This document shows, piece by piece, positions 19,328-28,669 of a stretch of DNA of 64,000 bases; the first letter of the stretch is position 1; each line of letters begins with the position of its first letter. Made by a program: the position numbers and the translations under genes. The notes beneath the pieces were generated by a model. The model did not search any database, was not told the DNA's origin, and saw only the letters and a list, made by a program, of their open reading frames with translations. This DNA comes from Chthoniobacteraceae bacterium (GTDB lineage Bacteria; Verrucomicrobiota; Verrucomicrobiia; Chthoniobacterales; Chthoniobacteraceae), in NCBI GenBank assembly GCA_028293625.1, contig JAQGOL010000030.1:854566-918565 (forward strand). The letters run 5' to 3'.

Positions 19328-19353
19328 CTGCCGGCTTCACGGGAAGCCGGCAG
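19328..19353 (-). terminator. Perfect 10-bp hairpin downstream of the lectin-domain gene
   Basis: CTGCCGGCTT, a 6-base loop and AAGCCGGCAG form a perfect 10-bp stem between the minus-strand gene ending at 19443 and the glycosyltransferase gene starting at 19161. No clean T-run follows on the minus strand. It is either a Rho-assisted or weak terminator or a regulatory stem in the leader of the glycan operon. A second imperfect stem (CCGGCTC/GAGCCGG) lies at 19408-19436, directly after the stop codon. Confidence 0.4.
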
Positions 19354-19442
19354 TCAGATCTTTCAGCGCGCGCACCATTGCGTCGCTTTATTTAAGTCTT
19401 AGCGGCGCCGGCTCTTCGGCGCGATGCGCGAGCCGGACAATA

Positions 19443-20609
19443 TCACGCCCTGCGGCGACGACTGAGCAGCCCAAGGAGGCCCAGACCGCCAAGCAACGCA
19501 ACCGATGGCTCTGGCACTTGTGATAGACCTAATCCGCCGGTTTCACCAAGAGGAACAAATGCACCGCCGGCGCGTGAGGCGGAAAGCTCGCCCTCGGCTC
19601 CGCCGCCGTCTTCAAACCAGGTCCATTCAAGCGCATAGCTGCCCGGCGCGAGCGTCACGGTGCCGCTGTCCACATTATGGGGCCCGGAGAGCACATCATC
19701 GACAATGATATCTTCCAAAACGCCATCCTGGTTTGTATCGATGCGGAGACGCTGACCGTCATCCGCATTCAGGCGAAAAACGTAGTTCCCGTCCTCGCCT
19801 GGCTTAACGACCAGATAACCGGTTGAGAGGACCGCAAACTGGTCTTCATTGGCGGCACCGACCACGCCCGGATCAGCTCCAAAATCACCTTCACCGCCCG
19901 AATCGGTCATGCTGGAGCGGGTATAATAGGAAGTCGTTTTCCGAACCTGATCATTCCCGGCAATGAGCGCATCAGCGACCGCGAGGTTTCTAACTTCGGT
20001 CGAGCCAGACTTATACACTACAACCTTGAGCGAATTGGTCTGCGCCACCTGCGCGGTGGTAAGCTGAAGTCGGAATTCGATAACGGAAGCAAAAGCCGTA
20101 TCAGCCTGTCCAAGGCTGCTCCCTGCCTGGTTATCATTCCATTTTCCGTTGGTGCCGAGCTGCCCGGCATCTTCTCCTCCCACGTTGTTTGGTTCGCCGG
20201 TGTTCCAATTGCTGTAAACAAAGGGTTCATTGGTTACCCAGCGGAAGTTTCCTTCGGAAGCGCCAACGACAGTGCCCGCGTTAAATCCATCAATCGTGCT
20301 GGCAACATCCGAATCCGTCAGTCCGAACCAAACGTCGCGGCGTCCACCGCCGGCGATTCCCAATACACGAAAATCTTCGTCCGCCGACGTCATGACAGCC
20401 AGATTACCGGCAACTCCGCCAAACATTTGGGTATTTGCGTTCACGCGGGCCGCATCCCAAGTCCGCGCCGTGATATCGACCGAGTATGCATTCCAAAGCC
20501 CGTTTGCATCCTGGGAATAAATTTGTTGCGCCTTAACCGGCGTTGCGGTGAGCGTGAGGGTGGAGACGATTCCGGTGAGAAGAATCCGGGCGAGGCGGGG
20601 GGGAGACAT
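19443..20609 (-). CDS. Exported C-type-lectin-domain protein with PEP-CTERM anchor signal
   Basis: I start at the ATG at 20609 (MSPPRLARILLTG); the frame opens at a TTG 39 nt earlier. The 388-residue product has a signal peptide ending near ATPVKA. A C-type-lectin-like domain spans about residues 35-185 (TWDAARVNANTQ, VWFGLTD, FVYSNWNTGEPNN, EDAGQL, NGKWND). A PA14-like or beta-sandwich part follows (FRLNADDGQRLRIDTNQDG, SYALEWTWFEDGGG). The C-terminus is VPEPSVALLGGLGLLGL plus Arg residues, the PEP-CTERM sorting signal processed by exosortase. It is expected to be surface-exposed or part of an extracellular matrix. No exosortase gene is in this window. Confidence 0.88.
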   Translation of the reverse strand: MSPPRLARILLTGIVSTLTLTATPVKAQQIYSQDANGLWNAYSVDITARTWDAARVNANTQMFGGVAGNLAVMTSADEDFRVLGIAGGGRRDVWFGLTDSDVASTIDGFNAGTVVGASEGNFRWVTNEPFVYSNWNTGEPNNVGGEDAGQLGTNGKWNDNQAGSSLGQADTAFASVIEFRLQLTTAQVAQTNSLKVVVYKSGSTEVRNLAVADALIAGNDQVRKTTSYYTRSSMTDSGGEGDFGADPGVVGAANEDQFAVLSTGYLVVKPGEDGNYVFRLNADDGQRLRIDTNQDGVLEDIIVDDVLSGPHNVDSGTVTLAPGSYALEWTWFEDGGGAEGELSASRAGGAFVPLGETGGLGLSQVPEPSVALLGGLGLLGLLSRRRRA

Positions 20610-20802
20610 ATTGGGAGCCCAGATAACGAATTCTTTGATTTGAGTCAACAGCTACTGTTGAACAATGCGCAAGAACTGAAGGCAGAGTCAGGTGCGCCTT
20701 TGAAATACCGGGTAACAATCGACACAATACCCGCCAATTGCGATTCATTCAATCGGTGAAGAATTGTTCACCGCCTTCCCCTTTTAGCCTGCTCAAGGCG
20801 GC

Positions 20803-22512
20803 TCACGCTTCAATCCGCTTGCAAATGACAAGCGTGATATCGTCGAAAATTGTCTGGGTCCCGATGTAGCTTTCCACATCGCTTATCACCAGGTCTTTAA
20901 TCTGCTGGGCGGATTGAGTGCGCGCATCGCGCACGATGTTGCAGAGCCGATCAAGTCCATAAAGCGAACCGTCGGGAGCAGCCGCCTCAGGAATGCCATC
21001 GGTGTAAAGCACAAGAAGATCGCCCGGCTGAAGTTGAAGCTCAGCGGTCGCAACCATGTCGTCAATATGCTCAATCATTCCCACATAGAACCCTAGCGCG
21101 CAGGTATCCACCCGTTCAACCTCGCCATTGGCGCGCACGACGATTAATTCCTCATGCTGGCCGCAAACGGTAACCTGTCCATTATGATAGTCTATAAGGG
21201 CCAGGGTCATGTTTCTATCGCAACCGATCCGGGCGATTTGCCGATAGAGAGTGCGGTTCACCGCGGGAAGAACGGCCGTTGGCTCTTTAATGCCGGCGTC
21301 GATGAGTGTTCGCATCGCGGTTTGAGCCATCAGCATTACCATGCCGGACTCGAGCCCATGCCCCGTGACATCGCCTATGGCGATCCGGACGTTATTTTTA
21401 TCCCGGATGACGTCATAATAATCGCCCCCAACTTCGTTGGCCGGCTTAACGATCGCCGCAATCTGTAATTGGTCAGCGGCGTCCCGCAATTCCTCTTCCT
21501 TGGGCAGGGTTAGCATCTGCAGGCGGCGGGTCACGTCGAGCTCCGCCCCCATGCGGATGTTTTCCCCTTTCAACTGTTGGTTTAGGTCTTTGATCTCAGC
21601 GTTTGCGTTGGCTAGCAGCAACCTGTCCACTTCTAGCTGATAAGTGATGCGGGCAATTCGAACCCGCGAGAAATAGACCAGGGCTCCGCAAAAGAGGGCA
21701 AGAGCCAAACCGACGCCCATCGAGATATAAACCGCGCGCGTGATCGGCAGCATCCGCGCCTTAAAACTGCTGAGTTCGAGATCCATGCCGACCGTTCCAA
21801 CCACATTCCCGGCGCTATCATAGAAGGGAGCATAGCCGCCATAATAAGTGCCCCAGATATCCGTGTAAGGATGCGGAGTTACCTGGGTGGTTTTTGTATC
21901 GAGTGCTTTGATCAGCGCAGCTTCGTGATCGGGATAAGGGCAAAGCAAACTCGGTGCATCGTCAATCTTGCCATCACCATCGACGTCGCCCTGAAGCGTC
22001 ATATTTGCCCCAAAGTAGATCCGCTCACCAATCCTGACATTCGTATAAGCGTAACGTGTATCCTGCGCTGCCAGCCGTACCCGTTCCATGCGTCCCGCCC
22101 AATCCGTATAGGCAGGACTGGCTAACATCGAATCGCGCCACTCCCGAAGCTCATTATCCTGGGCGAGGCGAGCCGTCCAACCAGTATAGACAGCCGCCGC
22201 ATTTTCCCGACTAAATTTAATAGCCGCAAGCCTCGGAAGGGAATCGGGCGCCAATGCGAGTTTCTCCGGAGTAAATTGCCGGTGCAAATCGCCAAGTTCG
22301 CCATCGAGCATCCGGGCAACAACCGATACCTGGCGGCTAAGTCCGGCCTTGATCTCGCCTTCCATTGCCCGATTGGAGAGAGAATAAATAACTGTCAGAC
22401 TAATCCAAATAGCGATCGCCACCAGGATCATGAAAAGCAGCGCTTCCCCAAGAGGACCGAGCCGGAGACGGGACTGCTTCAGGTTTGCAGGGGCGCTGTC
22501 TGGAGATGACAT
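20803..22512 (-). CDS. Membrane sensor with SpoIIE/RsbU-type PP2C phosphatase output
   Basis: The 569-residue protein has a TM helix at about residues 26-48, an extracytoplasmic sensor of about 220 residues, a second TM at about 265-285, a coiled linker and a SpoIIE/PPM phosphatase domain. The phosphatase motifs include ANEVGGDYYDV, IAIGDVTGHGLESG and LVLYTDGIPEA with metal-binding Asp residues. Such RsbU-like enzymes dephosphorylate anti-anti-sigma factors in partner-switching pathways. The sensor contains a calcium-loop-like DGDVDGDGKIDD stretch and a GYAPFYDSAGNVVGTVGMDLE segment shared with the protein at 23678. The gene is the third of a three-gene unit, 6 nt after the MFS gene. No partner anti-sigma genes are adjacent. 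Confidence 0.9.
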   Translation of the reverse strand: MSSPDSAPANLKQSRLRLGPLGEALLFMILVAIAIWISLTVIYSLSNRAMEGEIKAGLSRQVSVVARMLDGELGDLHRQFTPEKLALAPDSLPRLAAIKFSRENAAAVYTGWTARLAQDNELREWRDSMLASPAYTDWAGRMERVRLAAQDTRYAYTNVRIGERIYFGANMTLQGDVDGDGKIDDAPSLLCPYPDHEAALIKALDTKTTQVTPHPYTDIWGTYYGGYAPFYDSAGNVVGTVGMDLELSSFKARMLPITRAVYISMGVGLALALFCGALVYFSRVRIARITYQLEVDRLLLANANAEIKDLNQQLKGENIRMGAELDVTRRLQMLTLPKEEELRDAADQLQIAAIVKPANEVGGDYYDVIRDKNNVRIAIGDVTGHGLESGMVMLMAQTAMRTLIDAGIKEPTAVLPAVNRTLYRQIARIGCDRNMTLALIDYHNGQVTVCGQHEELIVVRANGEVERVDTCALGFYVGMIEHIDDMVATAELQLQPGDLLVLYTDGIPEAAAPDGSLYGLDRLCNIVRDARTQSAQQIKDLVISDVESYIGTQTIFDDITLVICKRIEA

Positions 22513-22518
22513 GGAAAA

Positions 22519-23676
22519 TTAATTGCTCTGAAGGGATCTCACCACGCTGTAGCGGGAAAGCGCAAAAATAAAATATCCAATCGCCGCAAGAGAGATCACG
22601 TAGGTCAAGCCGTCGCGGTCCAGATCCATGGCGAACCCAATCAGGGCAACTCCCACAGTGCCTCCCAAGCAATCCATCAACGTATAGGTGACGCCGACCG
22701 ATACATGGTCCTCCTGACGAAAACGCCCGGTAAGAAACGCCATGCTTGTGGCATAAATGCCGCCAGCCGCCCCGCCCCAAAAATACAGCACCCCGAGTGC
22801 GGCTTTATATCCGACGCTTGCGAGTGGCAGATAGATGGCTGAAATCATTCCAACCGCAATACAGGCAATAATGACGTAACGCCGGTCAATGTAATCGGAC
22901 AAAATCCCAATCAACGGTGACAATGAAACCGACCCAAGCATAAAAGCGGTCAGGAACCACGCCGCCCTTTGCACTGGATAACCATTCTGGGTTCCATATA
23001 AGGTCAAAAACGCGGGCAAGCCAAAAAATGTAATTCCGCCGATGAACGCCGAAAGCACCACCGCCGGAGAAAGCCGGATGACATATCCGATTCGCGGACG
23101 CGGGGTTGGAGCAATTTTGGGAATCCGGGCAAAAAGCAAAACGACAGGGAGAATGGCCAATGCCACAATGAGCATGTTAAGCTGAAAAGGTTTGGATCCC
23201 TCGAACCCACTGAAGCTCACGGCGACCGGTCCAAGCGCGGTGCCTAGGGAAAGCGCGCTGGAAAAGAGTCCATTGCAGAGACCCGCGTGCTTGCCGAGGT
23301 CGAGCGCGGAAAGCCAGGCAATGATGGCTGTGATGAAAATATTGGAAGCCATTCCAAAAAAGAAAATCGACGCGCTCCAAACCGGGAAACTGGCAACCCT
23401 GGCCATGATCAGAAGACTAACCAATCGGATCGCCGCCATGGCAAAAAGCGTGATAGGCAAACCAAGGATGGCGACAATTTTCGATACATAACGACTCACC
23501 AAAACCACGGAGGCGACCTCCGCCGCCATACAGAGGCCCACCATGGTATTGGAAAAACCCATCTGCTGAAGCCGCACCGGGATAAGCACCGCGTTGATCC
23601 CCGAAGCAGCCATGAGCGCAATGGCCGACGCGAGCACCCCCAGGAGGCCTAAAAGAGGAAAACGATAAGCACTCAC
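22519..23676 (-). CDS. MFS transporter embedded between two sensor genes
   Basis: The 386-residue protein has 12 hydrophobic segments in two six-helix halves, of the YcaD/drug-exporter-like MFS type (IPVRLQQMGFSNTMVGLCMAAE, IGILSDYIDRRYVI). The best start is the GTG at 23676. AGGAGG lies 6 nt upstream, and the GTG comes 1 nt after the stop of the sensor gene, whereas the upstream part of the frame overlaps that gene's coding sequence. This fixes tight translational coupling. Substrate unknown. Its position between two paralogous sensors suggests that transport and sensing concern the same compound. Confidence 0.87.
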   Translation of the reverse strand: MSAYRFPLLGLLGVLASAIALMAASGINAVLIPVRLQQMGFSNTMVGLCMAAEVASVVLVSRYVSKIVAILGLPITLFAMAAIRLVSLLIMARVASFPVWSASIFFFGMASNIFITAIIAWLSALDLGKHAGLCNGLFSSALSLGTALGPVAVSFSGFEGSKPFQLNMLIVALAILPVVLLFARIPKIAPTPRPRIGYVIRLSPAVVLSAFIGGITFFGLPAFLTLYGTQNGYPVQRAAWFLTAFMLGSVSLSPLIGILSDYIDRRYVIIACIAVGMISAIYLPLASVGYKAALGVLYFWGGAAGGIYATSMAFLTGRFRQEDHVSVGVTYTLMDCLGGTVGVALIGFAMDLDRDGLTYVISLAAIGYFIFALSRYSVVRSLQSN

Positions 23677-23677
23677 C

Positions 23678-25096
23678 TCATGCCTCCTGTGGAACGGGTT
23701 GGGATTTACGCATCGGAATACGAAGCAACACTTCAAGGCCCTGCGCACTGCGTCGCGCGATTAATTCGCCGCGCATTGCCCGGACGTGAGCCTGGGCACT
23801 GGCCAATTCAATTCGATTTTCAGCCAGGCAATCAACAACGCCTTCCGGTCCGCGATTGTATTCATTTGAAGCCTGAGAAAAACGCGCAACCAAAGTGAGC
23901 CATTGGATTTTTTCTTCCTCCATTGAGATGCGCAAATGCAGGCCCGCTCCCTTGAGTCCCTCCAAGCAGTCGACAAGCGCCGCCGCAAGCCGTTCCGTTG
24001 GAGCGTGAAGAAGCTCGGGAAGCTCGGGGTCCAAAGTAACTTCAACCTCGAATCCCAGAGTCTCTCCATGATCGCGGATGAGCGTTTCAATTGACGCGCT
24101 CTGGAAATTGGTATTCTCGTTCGCACCAATCGCGCGGCCGCTTTCCACGACGCGGTGGAGGGAAACCAGCTGTTGGGACCCGTCCGCCCCGAGATAGAAA
24201 GTCTGTAAAAGACGGGCTGCATATGCCGACTGCGCGTTTTGCAAGGAAGCCGTGTCCTGCCCGCGAGCGCCATCGCTGCTTCCCGCCCGCATCCAGAGAT
24301 GCGAACAAAGGCGGCGCACGAACCAGACGACTACCCCGGATAAAATCGCGACGCAGAGGCCGGTGACCGCGGCTCGCTTGGAGGCAATGACAACGGGCGC
24401 CATGCGCTCATTAAATCCCGTGGTCTCCAGATCCATGCCGATCGTGCCGACCATCTTCCCATTTGAATCAAAGAACGGCGCGTAGCCGCTGTAATAGGTG
24501 CCCCAGGTATCCGTGTAAGGCTGCGAATCGACGCAGGCAATCTCGTTGCGGAGCGCCTTGATTTGGGACTCACCAGCATCCGGGTAAGGCCAAAGCAGAT
24601 TCGGCGCGGGATCGAGCAAGCCATCGGGCTTGGCCTCTCCGGTTATATTATTGGCAATATCATTCTGCGTCGCCTCATTAAAGGCGAAGTAAACATTCTC
24701 GCGGATAAGGACACAGGTATAGAGCCAGCGCACATGGGCGGTGGCTTTGCGAACCTCCTCCATGCGTAATTTCCATTCCGCATAGGTAGGCGTGGCCATG
24801 GTGGCCGCGCGCCAGTCGATAAACTCCTTGTCAGTTTGGAGCCTTGTCCATTGCGAAGCGTAGTCACACGCTCCCGCGCGCTCGATTGGATGAAAATCCT
24901 TGTGCTGTTCGGCAAGCCGCCCATCGAGCATGCGCGCCGTCGCGGAGACGGTTCTTAAGAGCCCCTCCTTAATCTCTCCTTCAAGCGCTTCGCGCGCTCT
25001 TTGATAAGTCCAATTCACGTTCACGCTGATCGCAATAAGGGTGATCAGACCGATCACTATCCCTTCCGGAAGCGGACGAATCGATTTTTTACTCAT
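23678..25096 (-). CDS. Membrane sensor paralogue with degenerate histidine-kinase-like C-terminus
   Basis: The 472-residue protein has TM1 at about residues 12-28, an extracytoplasmic domain similar throughout to that of the phosphatase at 20803 (EGEIKEGLLRTVSATARMLD, then PYTDTWGTYYSGYAPFFDS and GKMVGTIGMDLE), and TM2 near residue 265. The cytoplasmic part lacks a SpoIIE domain. It looks like a worn DHp/HATPase fold with a helix around QNAQSAYAARLLQTFY, TERLAAALVDCLEGL where an N-box would be, and a final LEVLLRIPMRK strand. It has no recognisable phospho-acceptor His or G-boxes. It may be a pseudokinase or scaffold. It is the first gene of the unit and is followed 1 nt later by the MFS start. 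Confidence 0.7.
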   Translation of the reverse strand: MSKKSIRPLPEGIVIGLITLIAISVNVNWTYQRAREALEGEIKEGLLRTVSATARMLDGRLAEQHKDFHPIERAGACDYASQWTRLQTDKEFIDWRAATMATPTYAEWKLRMEEVRKATAHVRWLYTCVLIRENVYFAFNEATQNDIANNITGEAKPDGLLDPAPNLLWPYPDAGESQIKALRNEIACVDSQPYTDTWGTYYSGYAPFFDSNGKMVGTIGMDLETTGFNERMAPVVIASKRAAVTGLCVAILSGVVVWFVRRLCSHLWMRAGSSDGARGQDTASLQNAQSAYAARLLQTFYLGADGSQQLVSLHRVVESGRAIGANENTNFQSASIETLIRDHGETLGFEVEVTLDPELPELLHAPTERLAAALVDCLEGLKGAGLHLRISMEEEKIQWLTLVARFSQASNEYNRGPEGVVDCLAENRIELASAQAHVRAMRGELIARRSAQGLEVLLRIPMRKSQPVPQEA

Positions 25097-25522
25097 GAAA
25101 AAAACAACGTGCCGTCAAATTTATGGGAGCAATAAAAAAACAGGTTGCAACAATCCGAGTATATGGCGTGGCCGGGCATTCAATTAGCACATTCCTGGAC
25201 TCCTCAATTTTCGGCATTTGGCGCGATATGTGCGTTCATTTTGTCAGACGATGCAAGCATCCAATGCCGGTTACTTTACTATCCAATTCCAGAGGGCGGA
25301 GCCGCTGCGTATAAGCCGGAGCAAATACCGACCATAGCCTGCCGCTTCCGGACATGGACTGCTTTAACCTGCGGCTTTTATCGCCTGATTGCGCGGGCGG
25401 AAAGCGACCGGCTTTCATTGGAATAAAACTGTAAATAGCCACTCGTTGTATATGTTATTAAACTTAATGGCAGATGCGGAGCGGCGGGAGTTCCAAAGTT
25501 GCAATCAAGCCGGCGAATCGCA
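25097..25522. other. 426-bp intergenic region between divergent sensor and FAD-enzyme genes
   Basis: This spacer must hold promoters for both divergent genes. The part nearest the FAD-enzyme gene (25430-25470) is AT-rich. Short frames exist at 25123-25314 and 25145-25426, but they lack a Shine-Dalgarno element and have composition unlike neighbouring genes. I see no RNA gene, repeat or clear operator. Confidence 0.4.
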
Positions 25523-27082
25523 ATGAATGCCGCTCTCATGAACGGCTTTTGTCATCAGTCGACCAACACGTTTAGTTTGTTGCGCGACATCGAATCCAGT
25601 TTGAATCGCTATGGCGCTGAGCATCCGGGCATGTCGCCTCAATTGGAACAGAAGTGCATTTTGGCCATTTCAGCCCTCCTCGATCCCGATTCCCCCAAGA
25701 TACGGCAAAAAAAATCAGTCGCCGTTGTCGGAGCCGGCATTTCCGGATTATTCGCAGGCTGGCTGCTTGCCCACGCTGGTTTCCATGTGGTCGTCCACGA
25801 GAAAAACGGCAGTCTCGATGGCGGCCGATGCAACACGTTTGATTTTGAGCATCAAGGCAGCAAACACACCATTGCCCCGGGAGCGATGCGGATCCCGGAT
25901 GAGTTTACAAAGCATCTCATTGGGCGCCTTGGGTTGCCGATCAAACAATTTAAGAACGAAACCGCGGATTCGTGCATCATCATCAATGAAGGCCGGGTCC
26001 TTCCCCACATCCATGCGAGCAGGATATTCAACAATAGGTTATCTGAATTGTGGGAATATGAGTTGAATGAAATAAAGTCCCAACTTGATAGCGGCACAAA
26101 CTGGATAGATATCGTTCAGGATAAAAAACTGCATAAGTTAACAACAAAACAATACCTGCTAAGCAAAGGCTGGAATGAATCCAACGTGGAGAGCTGGCTC
26201 TCCCAGGGATTTGGCCTCGGCGGCTACAAATGCTGGGAATCCGCCATGGGTGGGAATGTCGCGGCTTTTGAAATCATCCGGGATCAACTGATGTGTTATC
26301 CGGGATGTGTTCCCGATGAAATGATCGGCCTGCGGGACATGATTGATTTACCTCAGGCATTGTATGAGAAAGGCCGCCGCGCCGGGGTGGAGTTCAACTT
26401 CAATTCCACGATCGATTTTTGTGAATCAGCGGATCAGCGAATCATTCTGATCAATGACTCAAAACAAACCTTTCATACTGATTACGCGATCGACACCGCT
26501 CCACCCAAACCTTCGAGTGGCATTCACCTGACTACCTCAAGGAAAAAGTTTCTTCTCGTCGAGCACAACAACTCGGAATTGGCGCGCTTTGAGGGCAAAT
26601 GCTTAATGGAATCGGAAGTCCGGCAGAAGTTTGCGACCTTTGGAATCGGCGAGCTTTACATCCAGCAGGTCACCCCCAACCACGTGATCTTTATGGGCTA
26701 CTCATGGGGCAGCGAAGCTAAAGCGTGCGCCAGCCTTTCCGACCAATTGCTAGCCGACCAAATGTACCTGGTCCTTAGTCATACATTCGAGAATCTTGTC
26801 GCCCTCAGGCAATTCTATATCAAGACATGGAAGGAAGCTTTCCGCATGTCGTCCATTTTCGATGAATGGTATCCGTTTCAGGGTAACTACGATTCCCACT
26901 TTTCCAAAGGCCGCAGCATCAAGGGAATTTATTCCGCCGGTGACTGGTGCAGTCCGGACACCGGATTTATCCGGGGCGCATTGGCCAAGGCGTTGCATGC
27001 CGCCGTCTCAATCATCAATCTTTCCCAATCAAAGCCGGCAAGTGCGGATCACCTCGCGGCGAACGCTAGCTGGGCTTTGTGA
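25523..27082 (+). CDS. FAD-dependent amine-oxidase-like flavoprotein
   Basis: The 519-residue protein has an N-terminal helical extension of about 65 residues. The Rossmann dinucleotide motif follows (VAVVGAGISGLFAGWLLAHAG), with EKNGSLDGGRC as the second FAD contact. Near the C-terminus is GIYSAGDWCSPDTGFIRGALAKALHAA, the GD-type motif that binds the FAD pyrophosphate in amine oxidases and tryptophan/L-amino-acid oxidases. The internal substrate region (SWLSQGFGLGGYKCWESAMGG, inside residues 225-250) is unlike monoamine oxidases I know. The open frame begins at TTG 25499; I use ATG 25523, with ATG 25538 as an alternative. It is more AT-rich than neighbouring genes, which may mean recent acquisition. 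The substrate is unknown. Confidence 0.78.
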   Translation: MNAALMNGFCHQSTNTFSLLRDIESSLNRYGAEHPGMSPQLEQKCILAISALLDPDSPKIRQKKSVAVVGAGISGLFAGWLLAHAGFHVVVHEKNGSLDGGRCNTFDFEHQGSKHTIAPGAMRIPDEFTKHLIGRLGLPIKQFKNETADSCIIINEGRVLPHIHASRIFNNRLSELWEYELNEIKSQLDSGTNWIDIVQDKKLHKLTTKQYLLSKGWNESNVESWLSQGFGLGGYKCWESAMGGNVAAFEIIRDQLMCYPGCVPDEMIGLRDMIDLPQALYEKGRRAGVEFNFNSTIDFCESADQRIILINDSKQTFHTDYAIDTAPPKPSSGIHLTTSRKKFLLVEHNNSELARFEGKCLMESEVRQKFATFGIGELYIQQVTPNHVIFMGYSWGSEAKACASLSDQLLADQMYLVLSHTFENLVALRQFYIKTWKEAFRMSSIFDEWYPFQGNYDSHFSKGRSIKGIYSAGDWCSPDTGFIRGALAKALHAAVSIINLSQSKPASADHLAANASWAL

Positions 27083-27422
27083 GCTGATAGAGATGCACCG
27101 AATAAGGTGCAAATGCGTCAGTAAAGAGCCCGCCCTTGAGAGTAATCTTCCTGGTTTCACCCAGAACGGCGGCTTCCGCGGTGTCGCCCGCTCAGCGAAC
27201 TGAAATGCGAGCGAGCGCGCTCTCGTTGCGCAAGTTAACGGCAAAGACAAAGTCGCCGCGCTTTAAGCGCTTTAACGTGCCTGCTATTGGAATCCCATCA
27301 TTGGAAGATTCCATGGTCCAATCGACAAGCCGCCCGATTCCTTTGCCATGAACTCCGGTTTGCCAGCCACCTCCGGTGAATCGTGTGTGACCAAATAAAT
27401 GTCGCACGAGGCAATAACACAT
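27066..27422 (-). pseudogene. Decayed C-terminal fragment of a glycoside-hydrolase-like protein
   Basis: Minus-strand translation gives GTLKRLKRGDFVFAVNLRNE and ISVR, then an in-frame TGA at 27192-27194. The same frame then continues with AGDTAEAAVLGETRKITL and TDAFAPYSVHLYQL to a TAG at 27066. This resembles the beta-sandwich end of secreted glycosidases (an LKR..GD..FAVN strand and a final F.PY.VH.Y.L strand). The upstream part reads better in another frame (VIASCDIYLVTHDSPEVAG), so at least one frameshift is likely as well. No 5' portion exists here, so it is a truncated remnant. Its end overlaps the FAD-enzyme gene by 17 bp. Confidence 0.6.
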
Positions 27423-27442
27423 CCTTTGAGCGAGGAACCCGA

Positions 27443-28660
27443 TTATCCTAATTCCACCCCGCCCTCCGCGAGGCGTTGCTGCACCTCGGCGATGTGGGCG
27501 CGGTCGCGCGTCTCAACCGTGCAGAGGACATGAACCCGGGATAGGTCAGGTCCGGCGAAGGTGCGGTTATGGACGATCTCAGTCACGTTCGCCTCGGCGG
27601 CGGCCAGGATGCTCGATAGATGGGCGAGGCCGCCTGGCCGATCGCTGATCAGCGCATCAAAACGATAGATGCGGCCATCCGCGGCAAGGCCACGCTCGAT
27701 CACGCGGCTGTGGGCCAGAGGATCAATGTTGCCGCCCGTCAATAGCAGCACCACGCGTTTGCCCTGGAGCTCAGGCAGGCTCCCGCCCAGCAGCGCCGCG
27801 AGGCCCGCAGCGCCCGCGCCTTCAACTATGCATTTTTCCAGCTCTGCCAGCCGCAGGATCGACAGCGCGAGCGCCTCCTCGCCAACGCTTACCATGCGCG
27901 GCGCCAACGGGCGAACGATAGCCAGGGTCTGCCGGCCCGCCTCCGCCACGGCCAGACCATCGGCGAGAGTAAACCTCGTGGTGATGCGCACCGGGGCATC
28001 CGCGGCGAGTCCGGCTGCGAAACAAGCCGCGTTGGCCGGCTCCACCCCGATGATTTGCAAATCGGGCTTGAGCACCCGCAGCACGGTCGCCATCCCGGCT
28101 AACAAGCCGCCGCCGCCCACCGGAATGAGGATCGCGTCGGCATCGGGAACTTGTTCAAGGATTTCAAATGCAAGTGTTCCTTGTCCGGCGATGACGTGCG
28201 GGTCATCGAAGGGATGAATATAGGTAAGCCTGGCTTCCTCACAAAGCCGGGTCGCCTCACTTCGCGCCTCATCAAAGGTATCGCCGTGCAGGATTACGGT
28301 GGCGCCAAATTGCCGGCAACGCGCCACCTTTACCAGAGGCGCAAATCGCGGCATCACGACCGTCACTGGAATGCCAAGCAACCGGCCGTGCCACGATAAT
28401 CCGAGCGCATGATTTCCAGCCGAAGCGGCGATCACTCCGAGCTGCGCCTGTTCGGATGTCAGCTGTGCAAGAGCGTTGCGCGCGCCCCGTTCCTTAAAAC
28501 TTCCTGTCCGTTGAAGGTGCTCCTGTTTGCAAAAAATCCGCGCCCCGGTCAGTTCGCTAAGCGCCGCGGACTCGACACATGGCGTGCGGGCGACCGCGTC
28601 GTTGAGCCGCAGACGCGCGGCGACGATTGCCGAGAGGGAGACGGTGGATTGGGTTTTCAT
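27443..28660 (-). CDS. ilvA: Threonine ammonia-lyase (threonine deaminase) with ACT domain
   Basis: The 405-residue PLP enzyme converts threonine to 2-oxobutanoate and ammonia, the first step to isoleucine. Lys56 in TGSFKERGARN is the PLP Schiff-base lysine. ASAGNHALGLSWH binds the substrate/PLP ring and VGGGGLLAG is the phosphate-binding loop. Residues about 325-405 form a single ACT regulatory domain (ISDRPGGLAHLSSILAAAEANVTEIVHNRTF). This is the shorter TdcB/IlvA type with one ACT domain, so biosynthetic or catabolic use is not settled by sequence. The leader upstream, with an Ile-rich peptide and terminator, argues for biosynthesis controlled by isoleucine. No clear Shine-Dalgarno element precedes the ATG. 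Confidence 0.93.
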   Translation of the reverse strand: MKTQSTVSLSAIVAARLRLNDAVARTPCVESAALSELTGARIFCKQEHLQRTGSFKERGARNALAQLTSEQAQLGVIAASAGNHALGLSWHGRLLGIPVTVVMPRFAPLVKVARCRQFGATVILHGDTFDEARSEATRLCEEARLTYIHPFDDPHVIAGQGTLAFEILEQVPDADAILIPVGGGGLLAGMATVLRVLKPDLQIIGVEPANAACFAAGLAADAPVRITTRFTLADGLAVAEAGRQTLAIVRPLAPRMVSVGEEALALSILRLAELEKCIVEGAGAAGLAALLGGSLPELQGKRVVLLLTGGNIDPLAHSRVIERGLAADGRIYRFDALISDRPGGLAHLSSILAAAEANVTEIVHNRTFAGPDLSRVHVLCTVETRDRAHIAEVQQRLAEGGVELG

Positions 28661-28669
28661 GATGAGGGC

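Noticed and set aside
25145-25426. A 93-codon plus-strand frame in the spacer before the FAD enzyme
   Set aside because: No Shine-Dalgarno element, an alternative overlapping frame is equally good, and the composition is that of intergenic DNA.
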